DNA from: Acidovorax sp. CCYZU-2555
GTDB taxonomy: Bacteria > Pseudomonadota > Gammaproteobacteria > Burkholderiales > Burkholderiaceae_C
Assembly (NCBI RefSeq): GCF_018413525.1
Contig: NZ_JAHCDD010000035.1
Coordinates: 1 to 56,073 of the forward strand
Reading direction: 5' to 3'
Length of the DNA stretch: 56,073 nt
Shown: one piece after another, positions 27,200 through 34,705 of the stretch
Layout of the letters: each line of letters starts with the position of its first letter
Numbering within the stretch: position 1 is the first letter of the stretch
Program-made: the position numbers and the translations under genes
Notes under the pieces: generated by a model
Databases searched by the model: none
Told to the model about the DNA's origin: nothing
What the model saw: only the letters and a program-made list of their open reading frames with translations

Positions 27200-27517
27200 A
27201 TGAAATTCACCCGCGCCATTGCTTTCGCTGTAGTTACCGGTGCCACCCTGGTTGCCGCCACCGGCTGTTCCGTGTTCCGTGACCAGCAGTCTGTCGGTTC
27301 CTATGTGGACGACGCCGGCATCACTACCGCGGTCAAGGCCAAGATGGCCGAAGACAAGTCGGTGTCGGCCACTTCGATCAGCGTCGAAACGCTCAACGGC
27401 ACGGTGCAGCTGTCCGGCTTTGCCAAGTCGCAAACCGAAAAGAGCCGTGCGGAACAAATCGCACGCTCGACCAATCACGTGCGTGAAGTGCGTAACAGCA
27501 TCGTGGTTCGCCCCTGA
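27200..27517 (+). CDS. BON-domain lipoprotein
   Basis: A 105-residue protein with a signal peptide and a lipobox-like ATGC (Cys23), followed by one BON domain: DAGITTAVKAKMAEDKSV, then the conserved V-x-T-x-N-G-T-V-x-L-x-G pattern (VETLNGTVQLSGFAKS) and VREVRNSIVV. BON domains bind phospholipid and stabilise the envelope, as in OsmY. AAGGAAGA is the ribosome-binding site. This gene closes the island and is followed by a very strong terminator. Confidence 0.9.
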   Translation: MKFTRAIAFAVVTGATLVAATGCSVFRDQQSVGSYVDDAGITTAVKAKMAEDKSVSATSISVETLNGTVQLSGFAKSQTEKSRAEQIARSTNHVREVRNSIVVRP

Positions 27518-27553
27518 TTTCTCGGGCCTGGCAACAGGCCCGACATCGCCCTA

Positions 27554-27587
27554 CAAAAAGGGCCGGAAGCGATTCCGGCCCTTTTTG
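27554..27587. terminator. Strong intrinsic terminator after the BON gene
   Basis: A perfect 15-bp stem (CAAAAAGGGCCGGAA / TTCCGGCCCTTTTTG) with a GCGA loop, including T-rich ends on both strands. It begins 37 bp after the BON gene stop and ends 17 bp before the next ATG, so the metallopeptidase gene needs its own start of transcription or is expressed weakly. Confidence 0.92.
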
Positions 27588-27603
27588 TCGTTAGAGTAGG
27601 CCC

Positions 27604-28701
27604 ATGCAGGTATTCAATTGCGACCAATGCGGTCATCTGGTTTTTTTTGACAGCGTTCAGTGCCTGCACTGCGGAGCGGCGCTCGCGTTCCTGCCGCAAT
27701 CACTCGAAATGGTGGCCATGAAGCCGCTTGATGGCGGCTGGTGGCAGCGGGCCTCGCCCAAGGACACGGGCAAGGCCGAAATCTTCCGCTTCTGCCGCAA
27801 CCGCACGCTGTACGACAGCTGCAACTTCACGGTGGTCGGCGGCGATGCCCACGCCCAGTGCGTTTCCTGCCGCCAGACACGCTGGCTGCCCGACCTGTCC
27901 GATCTGTCCAATCTGCGCCGCTGGAAGCAGATCGAGGCCGCCAAACGCCATCTCTATTACTGTCTTGCACGGCTGGGTCTGCAGCCCGGCCAGGGCGAGC
28001 GCGCGCCGCAATACGATCTGCTGGAAGAAGTTCCGGGCCAGCCCCCGGTGATGACCGGACACGCGAGCGGCACGATCACGCTGAATGTGGCCGAAGCCGA
28101 TGACGAAGAACGCGCGCGCCGGCGCCTGGCATTGAATGAGCCCTACCGCACGCTGATCGGCCATCTGCGCCACGAGTGCGGGCATTTCTTCTGGGACCTG
28201 CTGGTGCGCGACAGCGCGCATCTCGAAGGCTTTCGCGCGCTTTTCGGAGATGAGCGCGAGGACTACGAGCAGGCACTGCAGAACTATTACGCCAAGCAGG
28301 ACAAGCTGGTCGGCTGGCAGGAGAAGTTCATCAGCAGCTATGCCCAGTCCCATCCTTGGGAAGACTGGGCCGAGACCTGGGCGCACTATCTGCACATGGT
28401 CGACCTGCTCGAGACGGCGGCCAGCTACCAGACCCATGTGACCGTGCCCGACCCCTCACAGCCGCATGACCAGTTGGTGCAGGACCCGTTTGGCACCACC
28501 CCGCCTGACTTCAACGCCATGCTGGAGCAATGGGTGCCGCTGACGCTGTTGCTCAACAGCCTCAATCGCAGCCTTGGCCACCAGGACGCCTACCCGTTTG
28601 CGCTTTCGGCAGGCGCAAGGCGCAAGCTGCTGTGGGTGCATGAACTGCTGCAGCAACGACTGCTGCAGCGACAGCCGCAGCCTTTGGCCCGGTCCGAATA
28701 A
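27604..28701 (+). CDS. Putative zinc-binding metallopeptidase with N-terminal zinc ribbon
   Basis: A 365-residue soluble protein. The N-terminus has a zinc ribbon with C6-C9 (CDQC) and C20-C23 (CLHC), and a further C-x2-C pair (CVSC) lies near residue 90. The middle carries a metalloprotease-like helix HECGHFFWD (His190, Glu191, His194), an HExxH variant in the form H-E-C-G-H, followed about 55 residues later by HPWEDWAETWAHYLHM, which could supply the third ligand. No signal peptide is present, so it should be cytoplasmic. This is a recognised but uncharacterised family; substrate unknown. It converges on coaD with a 7-bp gap. Confidence 0.8.
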   Translation: MQVFNCDQCGHLVFFDSVQCLHCGAALAFLPQSLEMVAMKPLDGGWWQRASPKDTGKAEIFRFCRNRTLYDSCNFTVVGGDAHAQCVSCRQTRWLPDLSDLSNLRRWKQIEAAKRHLYYCLARLGLQPGQGERAPQYDLLEEVPGQPPVMTGHASGTITLNVAEADDEERARRRLALNEPYRTLIGHLRHECGHFFWDLLVRDSAHLEGFRALFGDEREDYEQALQNYYAKQDKLVGWQEKFISSYAQSHPWEDWAETWAHYLHMVDLLETAASYQTHVTVPDPSQPHDQLVQDPFGTTPPDFNAMLEQWVPLTLLLNSLNRSLGHQDAYPFALSAGARRKLLWVHELLQQRLLQRQPQPLARSE

Positions 28702-28708
28702 TTGCCGC

Positions 28709-29209
28709 TCAGGGGCCAGCAGGGCCGGAGACTTTCTGGCGCAGGCGCGCGTAGACGTCGGCCGACACAAACTTGTCGACTTCACCGCCCAGGGTGGCGA
28801 TCTCGCGCACAAAGGTGCTGCTGATGAACTGGAACTTGTCGCTGGGCGTGAGGAACACCGTCTCGACTTCGGGCATCAGCGTGCGGTTCATTCCCGCGAG
28901 CTGGAATTCGTAGTCGAAGTCGGTGACCGCGCGCAGGCCGCGCACCATGGCCTTGCCGCCGCGCTGCACGACAAAGTCACGCAGCAGGCCCGAAAAGCTT
29001 TCGACCGTCACCTGGGGATAGGGCTTGACCGCTTCGCGCACCATGGCGATGCGCTCGTCCAGACTGAACATGGTCTTCTTGTGGTGGCCCGCGGCCACGG
29101 CGACGATCACCCGCCCGAAGAGCTGGGTCGCGCGGCGCACCACATCTTCATGGCCCAGGGTGATCGGATCGAAAGTGCCGGGATAGACGGCGAGCACGTT
29201 TTCGGCCAT
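28709..29209 (-). CDS. coaD: Phosphopantetheine adenylyltransferase
   Basis: Penultimate step of coenzyme A synthesis: transfers AMP from ATP to 4'-phosphopantetheine. The nucleotidyltransferase signature is AVYPGTFDPITLGHEDVVRR (T/HxGH element near residues 12-20), with GLRAVTDFDYEFQLAGMNR and the SSTFVREIATLGG motif. 166 residues is the normal length. It follows rsmD, a common bacterial pairing, but with 91 bp and a probable terminator between them. Confidence 0.97.
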   Translation of the reverse strand: MAENVLAVYPGTFDPITLGHEDVVRRATQLFGRVIVAVAAGHHKKTMFSLDERIAMVREAVKPYPQVTVESFSGLLRDFVVQRGGKAMVRGLRAVTDFDYEFQLAGMNRTLMPEVETVFLTPSDKFQFISSTFVREIATLGGEVDKFVSADVYARLRQKVSGPAGP

Positions 29210-29232
29210 GGCGTGGGAGTCTCCAAAGTAGC

Positions 29233-29252
29233 AAAAGGGTGGCGCTGCACCC
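29233..29252 (-). terminator. Weak intrinsic terminator between rsmD and coaD
   Basis: Read on the minus strand, GGGTG-N6-CACCC is followed by TTTT (complement of 29233-29236). The 5-bp stem is short and could be an attenuator rather than a full stop for transcription entering coaD. Confidence 0.35.
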
Positions 29253-29300
29253 CTTAGGTGCAGGCCTTGCGCGCATTATGCCCAAGCGCTGCGCGCGTGC

Positions 29301-30095
29301 TCAGTCGGCGGCTGCAGACGCTTCGTCGACTGCTTCGGCAGCCGCCACGACCGGCCCCTTGCGCAGCAAATGCGCATGCACCGCTCCGGCCTTGAGATAG
29401 CGCTGGCGCGTGAGGCCCAGCGGCGCAAGCGCGGCCTCGCCCCACTCCGCGGGCGCTTCGAGGTAGACCCAGCCGTCGGCGCCGATGGCGCTGCGCGCGG
29501 CGCGCAACGCCGGCAGGAACAGCGCGTTCTCGGTGAACGGCGGATCGATCAGCACCAGGTCCAGGCTGTCGGCCGTGATCTGCTGCAGAATGCTCAGCCC
29601 GTCGCCGCGCTGCACCTTGACGGCGGTCGCGCCCAGGCGCTGCTGCAGGGTACGCAGCTGCGCGACCAGGCCGGCATCGAGCTCGACCATGCTCACGTCC
29701 TTGGCGCCGCGCGATGCGGCCTCGAAGCCGAGCACGCCCGTGCCCGCGAACGCATCGATGCAGCGCCAGCCCGTGAGGTCCTGGCCCAGCCAGTTGAACA
29801 GCGTTTCGCGCACACGGTCGGGCGTGGGCCGCAGTCCGGGGCGCTGGGCCACGGACAGGCGCGTGCGCCGCCACTGGCCGCCGATGATGCGGATCTCGCC
29901 CGAGCCGCCGGTCGTGCCGGCCTTGGCCGCGGCTTCGGCCTTGGCGGCTTTCAACGCCTTGCCCTTGAGCGGCGCGGGCGCTTCGACGACTTCGGGCAGG
30001 TCACGCGTGCGCACGCGTGTCTTGTGTTCGAGTGCCTTGATCGCATCGGCCACGGCCATGGATTGCACATCGATATGAATACGGGAACGGCTCAT
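29301..30095 (-). CDS. rsmD: 16S rRNA (guanine(966)-N(2))-methyltransferase
   Basis: SAM-dependent enzyme that methylates G966 in the small-subunit rRNA. The core begins around residue 75 (GEIRIIGGQWRRTRL, RPTPDRVRETLFNWL), with SAM motif I CIDAFAGTGVLGFEAASRG and the catalytic LVLIDPPF. The first ~70 residues are an Ala/Lys-rich extension absent from the ~198-residue E. coli enzyme, so a downstream start cannot be excluded. The ATG at 30095 overlaps the stop of the M16 peptidase gene by 4 nt (ATGA), which favours it and couples translation to the peptidase pair. It has a short acidic/Ala-rich tail. Confidence 0.92.
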   Translation of the reverse strand: MSRSRIHIDVQSMAVADAIKALEHKTRVRTRDLPEVVEAPAPLKGKALKAAKAEAAAKAGTTGGSGEIRIIGGQWRRTRLSVAQRPGLRPTPDRVRETLFNWLGQDLTGWRCIDAFAGTGVLGFEAASRGAKDVSMVELDAGLVAQLRTLQQRLGATAVKVQRGDGLSILQQITADSLDLVLIDPPFTENALFLPALRAARSAIGADGWVYLEAPAEWGEAALAPLGLTRQRYLKAGAVHAHLLRKGPVVAAAEAVDEASAAAD

Positions 30096-31465
30096 GGTTT
30101 GCTTCCTCCGACCACCACAGTCACCATGCGATCGGGCTGGAGCATGCGGGCCATCGCGGCACGCACCTCGTTGGCGGTCAGAGCCTCGACGCGTTTTGTC
30201 CAATGCTCGAGGTAATCGAGCGGTAAATCATTCCAGGCGATGTTCGCCACGTTCGACAGCAGCTTGCGGTTGCTGTCGATGCGCAGCGCGAAACCGCCGA
30301 TCAGGTTGTCCTTGGCCGCGCGCAGTTCTGCGTCGGTCGGGCCCTTGGCGACGAACTCGGCCAGCACCTGCTGCGAAACCTTGACGGCTTCGGGTGCCTG
30401 GTCGCCGCGGGTCTGCAGGCCGATCTGGAACGCGCCCGCATGCAGGCCGGGCGCGAAGCCGCTGTACACGCTGTAGCTGAGCCCGCGCTTTTCACGCACC
30501 TGGGCCATCAGCCGCGACGTGAAGCCGCCGCCGCCCAGAATGTGGTTGCCGACCATGACGGCCAGAAAGTCAGGATTGCGCCGCGTGATGCCGGGCTGGC
30601 CGATCAGCACATGGGCCTGGGCCGAAGCGAAGGGGATATCGATGGTGCGTGCCGCCGAGAGTGCCGCCACTTCGGGCAGCGCGGGCTGCTGCGGGCAGGC
30701 CGAACCCGCGGGTCGCGCAGCGGCATCATGCGCCTGCAAAGGCGCGAGCAGCTGGGTGACCAGCGCATCGGCCTGGGCGCGATCAAGCGCTCCGACGATG
30801 CTCACGCGCGCGCCGCAGGCGTTGATCAGCTTGCGGTGGAAAGCCTGCATGGCGCTCACATCAATGCGCGCCAGCGTGGCTTCGGACGTCTGTTGGCCAT
30901 AGGGATGACCGCCGTAGACGGCCGCGGAAAAGGCCTTGGCGGCGACCGTCGCGGGGCGGGTATCGGCCTCCTTGAGCGCCGCGCTCCAGCGCGCGCGGTC
31001 GCGCTGCCAGATGTCCTGCGGCCAGCTGGGCTCGGCGATCTGGCGTGCGGCCAGGCGCGTGGCCTTGGCCAGCAGGTCGGGCTCGGTCAGCGAGCGCAGC
31101 AGATAGCTGAAGCCGTCATCGTCGGCGCCCGCGCCGAAGTTTGCGCCCAGATCGGCCCAGGCTTCGCCCAGCGCGTTCTCGTCCTGGGCAGGAGCGTCGC
31201 CGCTGGCGCGCACGCCCTTGGACGCCATCAAGGCCACGGCCGCGGCCAGGCCCGATTGATCGGCGGGATCACGGCGGTTGCCGGCGTCGAATGCCACCTG
31301 GACATCGACCATGGGAATGCCCGGGCTGTCGACCAGCCAGACCTGGGCGCCGCTGGGCTGGGTCCAGTGCTGGATAGGCAGCAAGGCCCAGGCCGGCTGG
31401 GCAGCCATCAGGCCGCCCGTGAGTGCCAGCAGCAAGCTGGCGGTGCGTGTGGGAAAAGCTTTCAT
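30092..31465 (-). CDS. M16 family peptidase homologue, non-catalytic partner
   Basis: A 457-residue secreted protein: signal peptide MKAFPTRTASLLLALTGGL with an AWA cleavage site, then an M16-type fold (FDAGNRRDPADQSGLAAAVALM, GGGGFTSRLMAQVREKRGLSY, read as GGGGFTSRLM and REKRGLSYSVYSGF). The zinc-binding HxxEH is missing; at that place the protein reads GLAAAVALMASKGV. It therefore probably forms the non-catalytic half of a heterodimer with the catalytic M16 protein encoded 20 bp upstream. The ATG at 31465 has GGAG at a good distance. Its stop overlaps the rsmD start. Confidence 0.9.
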   Translation of the reverse strand: MKAFPTRTASLLLALTGGLMAAQPAWALLPIQHWTQPSGAQVWLVDSPGIPMVDVQVAFDAGNRRDPADQSGLAAAVALMASKGVRASGDAPAQDENALGEAWADLGANFGAGADDDGFSYLLRSLTEPDLLAKATRLAARQIAEPSWPQDIWQRDRARWSAALKEADTRPATVAAKAFSAAVYGGHPYGQQTSEATLARIDVSAMQAFHRKLINACGARVSIVGALDRAQADALVTQLLAPLQAHDAAARPAGSACPQQPALPEVAALSAARTIDIPFASAQAHVLIGQPGITRRNPDFLAVMVGNHILGGGGFTSRLMAQVREKRGLSYSVYSGFAPGLHAGAFQIGLQTRGDQAPEAVKVSQQVLAEFVAKGPTDAELRAAKDNLIGGFALRIDSNRKLLSNVANIAWNDLPLDYLEHWTKRVEALTANEVRAAMARMLQPDRMVTVVVGGSKP

Positions 31466-31485
31466 GCGTTCACTCCGAAGCAGGC

Positions 31486-32934
31486 TCAATGCAGGGGCTG
31501 CTCGGAGGCAGACTCGGGACGGCGGGGCTTGGCCGGATCAAGGGGCTGCGGCTCCAGCGTGGCGATGGTCAGTTGGTCGTCGCCGAAATAGCGCGCGGCG
31601 ACGTCCTGGACCTGGGCCGACGTGATCTGTTTCAACTGCTGCAGCAAGCGCTCCTCGGCATCGACCGGCATGCCCATGCTCCAGTAGCTGCCCAGCGTCT
31701 GTGCCTGGCTGAACACCGAATCGCGCTCATAGACCGTACCCGCAACCCATTGCGTCTTGACGCGCGCGAGTTCGGTCGCATCGACGCCTTCGCGCGCCAC
31801 GCGCTGCACTTCGGCACGCAGCGCGGTTTCGACTTCGGCGACCGTCTTGCCGGCCGCGGGAATGCCCGTCAGCATGAACATGCTGGGACCGCGGCCCAGC
31901 AACGACGCCGAGCTGCTGGCAGAATCGGCGACCCGCTGCGGGCCCTGCTCCAGCGCGCGCTCCAGGCGTGCGCCGCTGTAGCCGCTAAGCACTTCCGACA
32001 GCATCATGAGCGCCAGCGCGTCCTTGTCCTGCGGACCCAGATTCTCGAGCCGCGAAATGCCCGGAACCTTGAAGCCCAGCGTCACGAAAGCCTGTTCGGC
32101 CGGCAGCTTGAGCGCCACGCGGCGCAGGCCCTTTTGTTCGGGCTCGACCTGGGGCTTGCGCGCCGGCGTGGCCTTGGCGGGAATGCTGCCGTAGTACTTC
32201 TCGGCCAGGCGCCTGACCTTGGCGACATCGACATCGCCGGCCACGACCACCACCGCGTTAGAGGGTACATACCACTTGCGAAAGAATGCGCGCGCGTCAT
32301 CGGGCGTCATCGCTTCGAGATCGCTCATCCAGCCGACCACGGGCCGGCGATAGGGCGAAGCCGTATAGGCCGTGGCATAGAGCTGCTCGAACAGCGCGGC
32401 GCGCGGCTGGTCGTCGGTGCGCATGCGCCGCTCTTCCTTGACCACTTCGAGTTCCTTGCGGAATTCCTCGTCGGGCCACTGGTTGTGGGCAAAGCGATCC
32501 GATTCGAGGCGCATCACATCTTCAAGGCGCTGCGACGGAATCTGCTGGTAGTAGCCGGTGTAGTCGCGGCTGGTGAACGCGTTGTCGCGCCCGCCCAGCG
32601 CCGCCACGCGGCGCGAGAACTCGCCCGCGGGCAAGGCCTTGGAACCCTTGAACATCATGTGCTCGAGCACATGGGCCACGCCCGAAGTGCCGTCGACCTC
32701 GTCCATGGAGCCCACCCGCACCCAGACCATGTGCACGGCCGTGGGCGCGCGTCGGTCGGGCTGCACGATCAGCTGCATGCCGTTGGCCAGCGTGAATTGC
32801 TGGGCCTTGGACGCTGCGGCCGCAGCGGATTGAGGGCTCGAAGAGGCGGATTTTTGCGGGCTCGCAGGGGGCAAATTTTGCGCCCCGGCGCTCAGGCAGG
32901 CCACGAGGCCCAGGAGGGTAAGAGCACGTTTCAT
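31486..32934 (-). CDS. M16 family zinc metallopeptidase, catalytic subunit
   Basis: A 482-residue periplasmic protease with signal peptide MKRALTLLGLVACLSAGAQ and a Ser/Ala/Gln-rich linker to about residue 44. The inverted zinc motif HxxEH is HVLEH (His88, Glu91, His92) with the downstream ligand Glu in LEVVKEERR. The second half carries the R-Y motif area (SEVLSGYSGARLERAL). Insulinase-family enzymes degrade peptides; the natural substrate is unknown. The ATG at 32934 is 28 bp from the divergent ftsY start. The frame continues upstream but only as an antisense reading of ftsY. Confidence 0.93.
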   Translation of the reverse strand: MKRALTLLGLVACLSAGAQNLPPASPQKSASSSPQSAAAAASKAQQFTLANGMQLIVQPDRRAPTAVHMVWVRVGSMDEVDGTSGVAHVLEHMMFKGSKALPAGEFSRRVAALGGRDNAFTSRDYTGYYQQIPSQRLEDVMRLESDRFAHNQWPDEEFRKELEVVKEERRMRTDDQPRAALFEQLYATAYTASPYRRPVVGWMSDLEAMTPDDARAFFRKWYVPSNAVVVVAGDVDVAKVRRLAEKYYGSIPAKATPARKPQVEPEQKGLRRVALKLPAEQAFVTLGFKVPGISRLENLGPQDKDALALMMLSEVLSGYSGARLERALEQGPQRVADSASSSASLLGRGPSMFMLTGIPAAGKTVAEVETALRAEVQRVAREGVDATELARVKTQWVAGTVYERDSVFSQAQTLGSYWSMGMPVDAEERLLQQLKQITSAQVQDVAARYFGDDQLTIATLEPQPLDPAKPRRPESASEQPLH

Positions 32935-32962
32935 AGAATGCTCAGATTCTACGAACCCGCCA

Positions 32963-34231
32963 ATGTTCAGTTTTTTCAAAAAAAAGCCCCTTCCTTCCGC
33001 CGTACCACCCGCCGATGAGCCGGTGAGTACGCCCGCGTCCGCGCCTATTGAGCACGAGCATGTTCCGGAAATTGTTCCGGACATTATCCCGGAGTCTGCC
33101 GCCAGCGCGTCGGATACGGGCACCGCGCCAGGTCCGCAGGAGATTTCCGCGCCACCGGCCGAGCCCGCGCCGGGGGCCATGAACCGCCTGCGGCAGATGT
33201 TCGGCGCGGCCAAACCCGTGCAGCCCGAGACGCCGGTCGCGGCGCCCCCAGTCGTTGCCGCCCCGGCACCGGCTGCGCCGCCTGTCGTGGTCAACACGCC
33301 GGCTGCGCCTGCCCAGGCCCTTCCCGCGCAGGAGCGCGCCAACTGGCTGGGCCGGCTCAAGGCCGGGCTGCGCAAGACCGGCAACAACATCTCCACGGTG
33401 TTCACCGGCACCAAGATCGACGAAGCGCTGTATGAAGAGCTCGAAGATGCGCTGCTGATGGCCGATACGGGCGTCAAGGCCACGCAGCATCTGCTCGCCG
33501 ACCTCAAGCGCCGCGTCAAGGAGACCAAGGCCACCGAGCCGTCGGCCGTCAAGGAGCTGCTGGCCCAGTCGCTGGCCGACCTGCTGCAGCCGCTGGAGAA
33601 ACCGCTGGTCATAGGCCAGTTCACGCCCACCGTGATCATGGTCGCGGGCGTCAACGGCGCGGGCAAGACCACCTCCATAGGCAAGCTCACCAAGCACCTC
33701 GCCGATGAAGGCGCCAGCGTGCTGCTGGCCGCGGCCGACACCTACCGTGCGGCCGCGCGCGAGCAGTTGGGCGTCTGGGCCACGCGCAACACCGTCGAAA
33801 TCGTGAGCCAGCAAGGCGGCGACCCGGCGGCCGTGAGCTTCGATGCCGTGACCGCGGGCAAGGCGCGCAAGAAGGACGTGGTGCTGGTCGATACCGCGGG
33901 TCGCCTGCCCACGCAGCTGCATCTGATGGAAGAACTCAAGAAGATTCGCCGCGTGGTCACCAAGGCCGACGCCACGGCACCGCATGAAGTGCTGCTGGTG
34001 ATCGACGGCAACACCGGCCAGAACGCGCTGGCCCAGGTGCGCTCGTTCGACGACGCACTGCAGCTGACCGGCCTGATCGTGACCAAGCTCGACGGCACGG
34101 CCAAGGGCGGCGTGCTGGCAGCCATTGCCCAGGAACGCCCCATTCCGGTGTATTTCATCGGCGTGGGCGAGAAGCTCGAAGACCTCGAAACCTTCAATGC
34201 CAAGGAATTCGCCCAGGCCTTGCTGAGCTGA
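32963..34231 (+). CDS. ftsY: Signal recognition particle receptor FtsY
   Basis: SRP-GTPase that receives Ffh-nascent-chain complexes at the inner membrane. The first ~120 residues are an acidic/Pro/Ala-rich A domain starting with the basic MFSFFKKKP, followed by the four-helix N domain and the G domain with the P-loop GVNGAGKTTSIGKL, DTYRAAAREQL, DTAGRLPTQ, and TKLDGTAKGG. Length of 422 residues is typical of the long Gram-negative form. It is divergent from the M16 pair and convergent with cutA. Confidence 0.97.
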   Translation: MFSFFKKKPLPSAVPPADEPVSTPASAPIEHEHVPEIVPDIIPESAASASDTGTAPGPQEISAPPAEPAPGAMNRLRQMFGAAKPVQPETPVAAPPVVAAPAPAAPPVVVNTPAAPAQALPAQERANWLGRLKAGLRKTGNNISTVFTGTKIDEALYEELEDALLMADTGVKATQHLLADLKRRVKETKATEPSAVKELLAQSLADLLQPLEKPLVIGQFTPTVIMVAGVNGAGKTTSIGKLTKHLADEGASVLLAAADTYRAAAREQLGVWATRNTVEIVSQQGGDPAAVSFDAVTAGKARKKDVVLVDTAGRLPTQLHLMEELKKIRRVVTKADATAPHEVLLVIDGNTGQNALAQVRSFDDALQLTGLIVTKLDGTAKGGVLAAIAQERPIPVYFIGVGEKLEDLETFNAKEFAQALLS

Positions 34232-34246
34232 GGCGCGGCCTCAGCT
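34226..34246. terminator. Bidirectional hairpin between ftsY and cutA
   Basis: AGCTGAGGC-GCG-GCCTCAGCT is a perfect 9-bp stem with a 3-nt loop. The ftsY stop TGA (34229-34231) and the cutA stop TGA (complement of 34241-34243) occupy mirror positions in the two arms. No T tract is present, so any termination role is inferred from symmetry and position. Confidence 0.5.
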
Positions 34247-34573
34247 GTCGACGCCGTCGCGCACCCACTGCGCGTAATCGGCCAGGCACTGCTCGGTGCG
34301 CACCAGCAACTGCGGCACTTCGTAGGGATGCTCGGCGCGCAGGCGCTGGGTCAGCCCCTGCAAGGCGTCGGGCAAGGTCTTGAACACCACGCGCCATTCA
34401 CGGTCTTCATGCAGCGCCTGCTGCCAGACGTAATGGGATGTAACGATTTCGGTCTGGGCGCAGGCCGCGAGCCGCGCCTGCACCAGGCTGCTGGCCAATC
34501 GCTGCGCGTCTTCTGCACTGGCTACCGTGGTGGTCACGACGCAGATCGCGATCCAGGAGTATTCTGCTGACAT
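34241..34573 (-). CDS. cutA: Divalent cation tolerance protein CutA
   Basis: Small trimeric ferredoxin-like protein of 110 residues, linked to copper tolerance in E. coli although its biochemical role is still unclear. Conserved blocks are TTTVASAEDAQRLASSLVQARLAACAQ, read as TTTVASAEDAQRLAS and VQARLAACAQ, then EWRVVFKT and the C-terminal HPYEVPQLL. No signal peptide is present. It is convergent with ftsY, and its start is 78 bp from the rpoH CIRCE-like element, on the opposite strand. Confidence 0.93.
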   Translation of the reverse strand: MSAEYSWIAICVVTTTVASAEDAQRLASSLVQARLAACAQTEIVTSHYVWQQALHEDREWRVVFKTLPDALQGLTQRLRAEHPYEVPQLLVRTEQCLADYAQWVRDGVDS

Positions 34574-34651
34574 ACATGCAGTCTAGGACAGCGCCAAGCC
34601 ACGCTGCAAGCAGGGTTGGCACAAGTTGTCAATGGTTAAGGAACTTCTGCC

Positions 34652-34678
34652 TTAGCACTCTCTCCAATAGACTGCTAA
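34652..34678. promoter_or_regulatory. CIRCE-type operator (HrcA site) overlapping the rpoH promoter
   Basis: TTAGCACTC, 9 bp, GACTGCTAA. The CIRCE consensus is TTAGCACTC-N9-GAGTGCTAA, so this matches 17 of 18 arm positions with exactly the right spacing. It overlaps a plausible -10 TAATAT (34676-34681) with TTAGCA (34652-34657) as a -35-like box 18 bp upstream, and lies 27 bp before the rpoH ATG. HrcA bound here would block transcription of rpoH until heat shock. hrcA is not in this window. Confidence 0.85.
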
Positions 34679-34705
34679 TATGAAGATATGGAAGAAAGGA
34701 CTTCA

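Noticed and set aside
32935..33741. N-terminal extension of the catalytic M16 peptidase
   Set aside because: This stretch is antisense to ftsY; the signal peptide at 32934 marks the real start.
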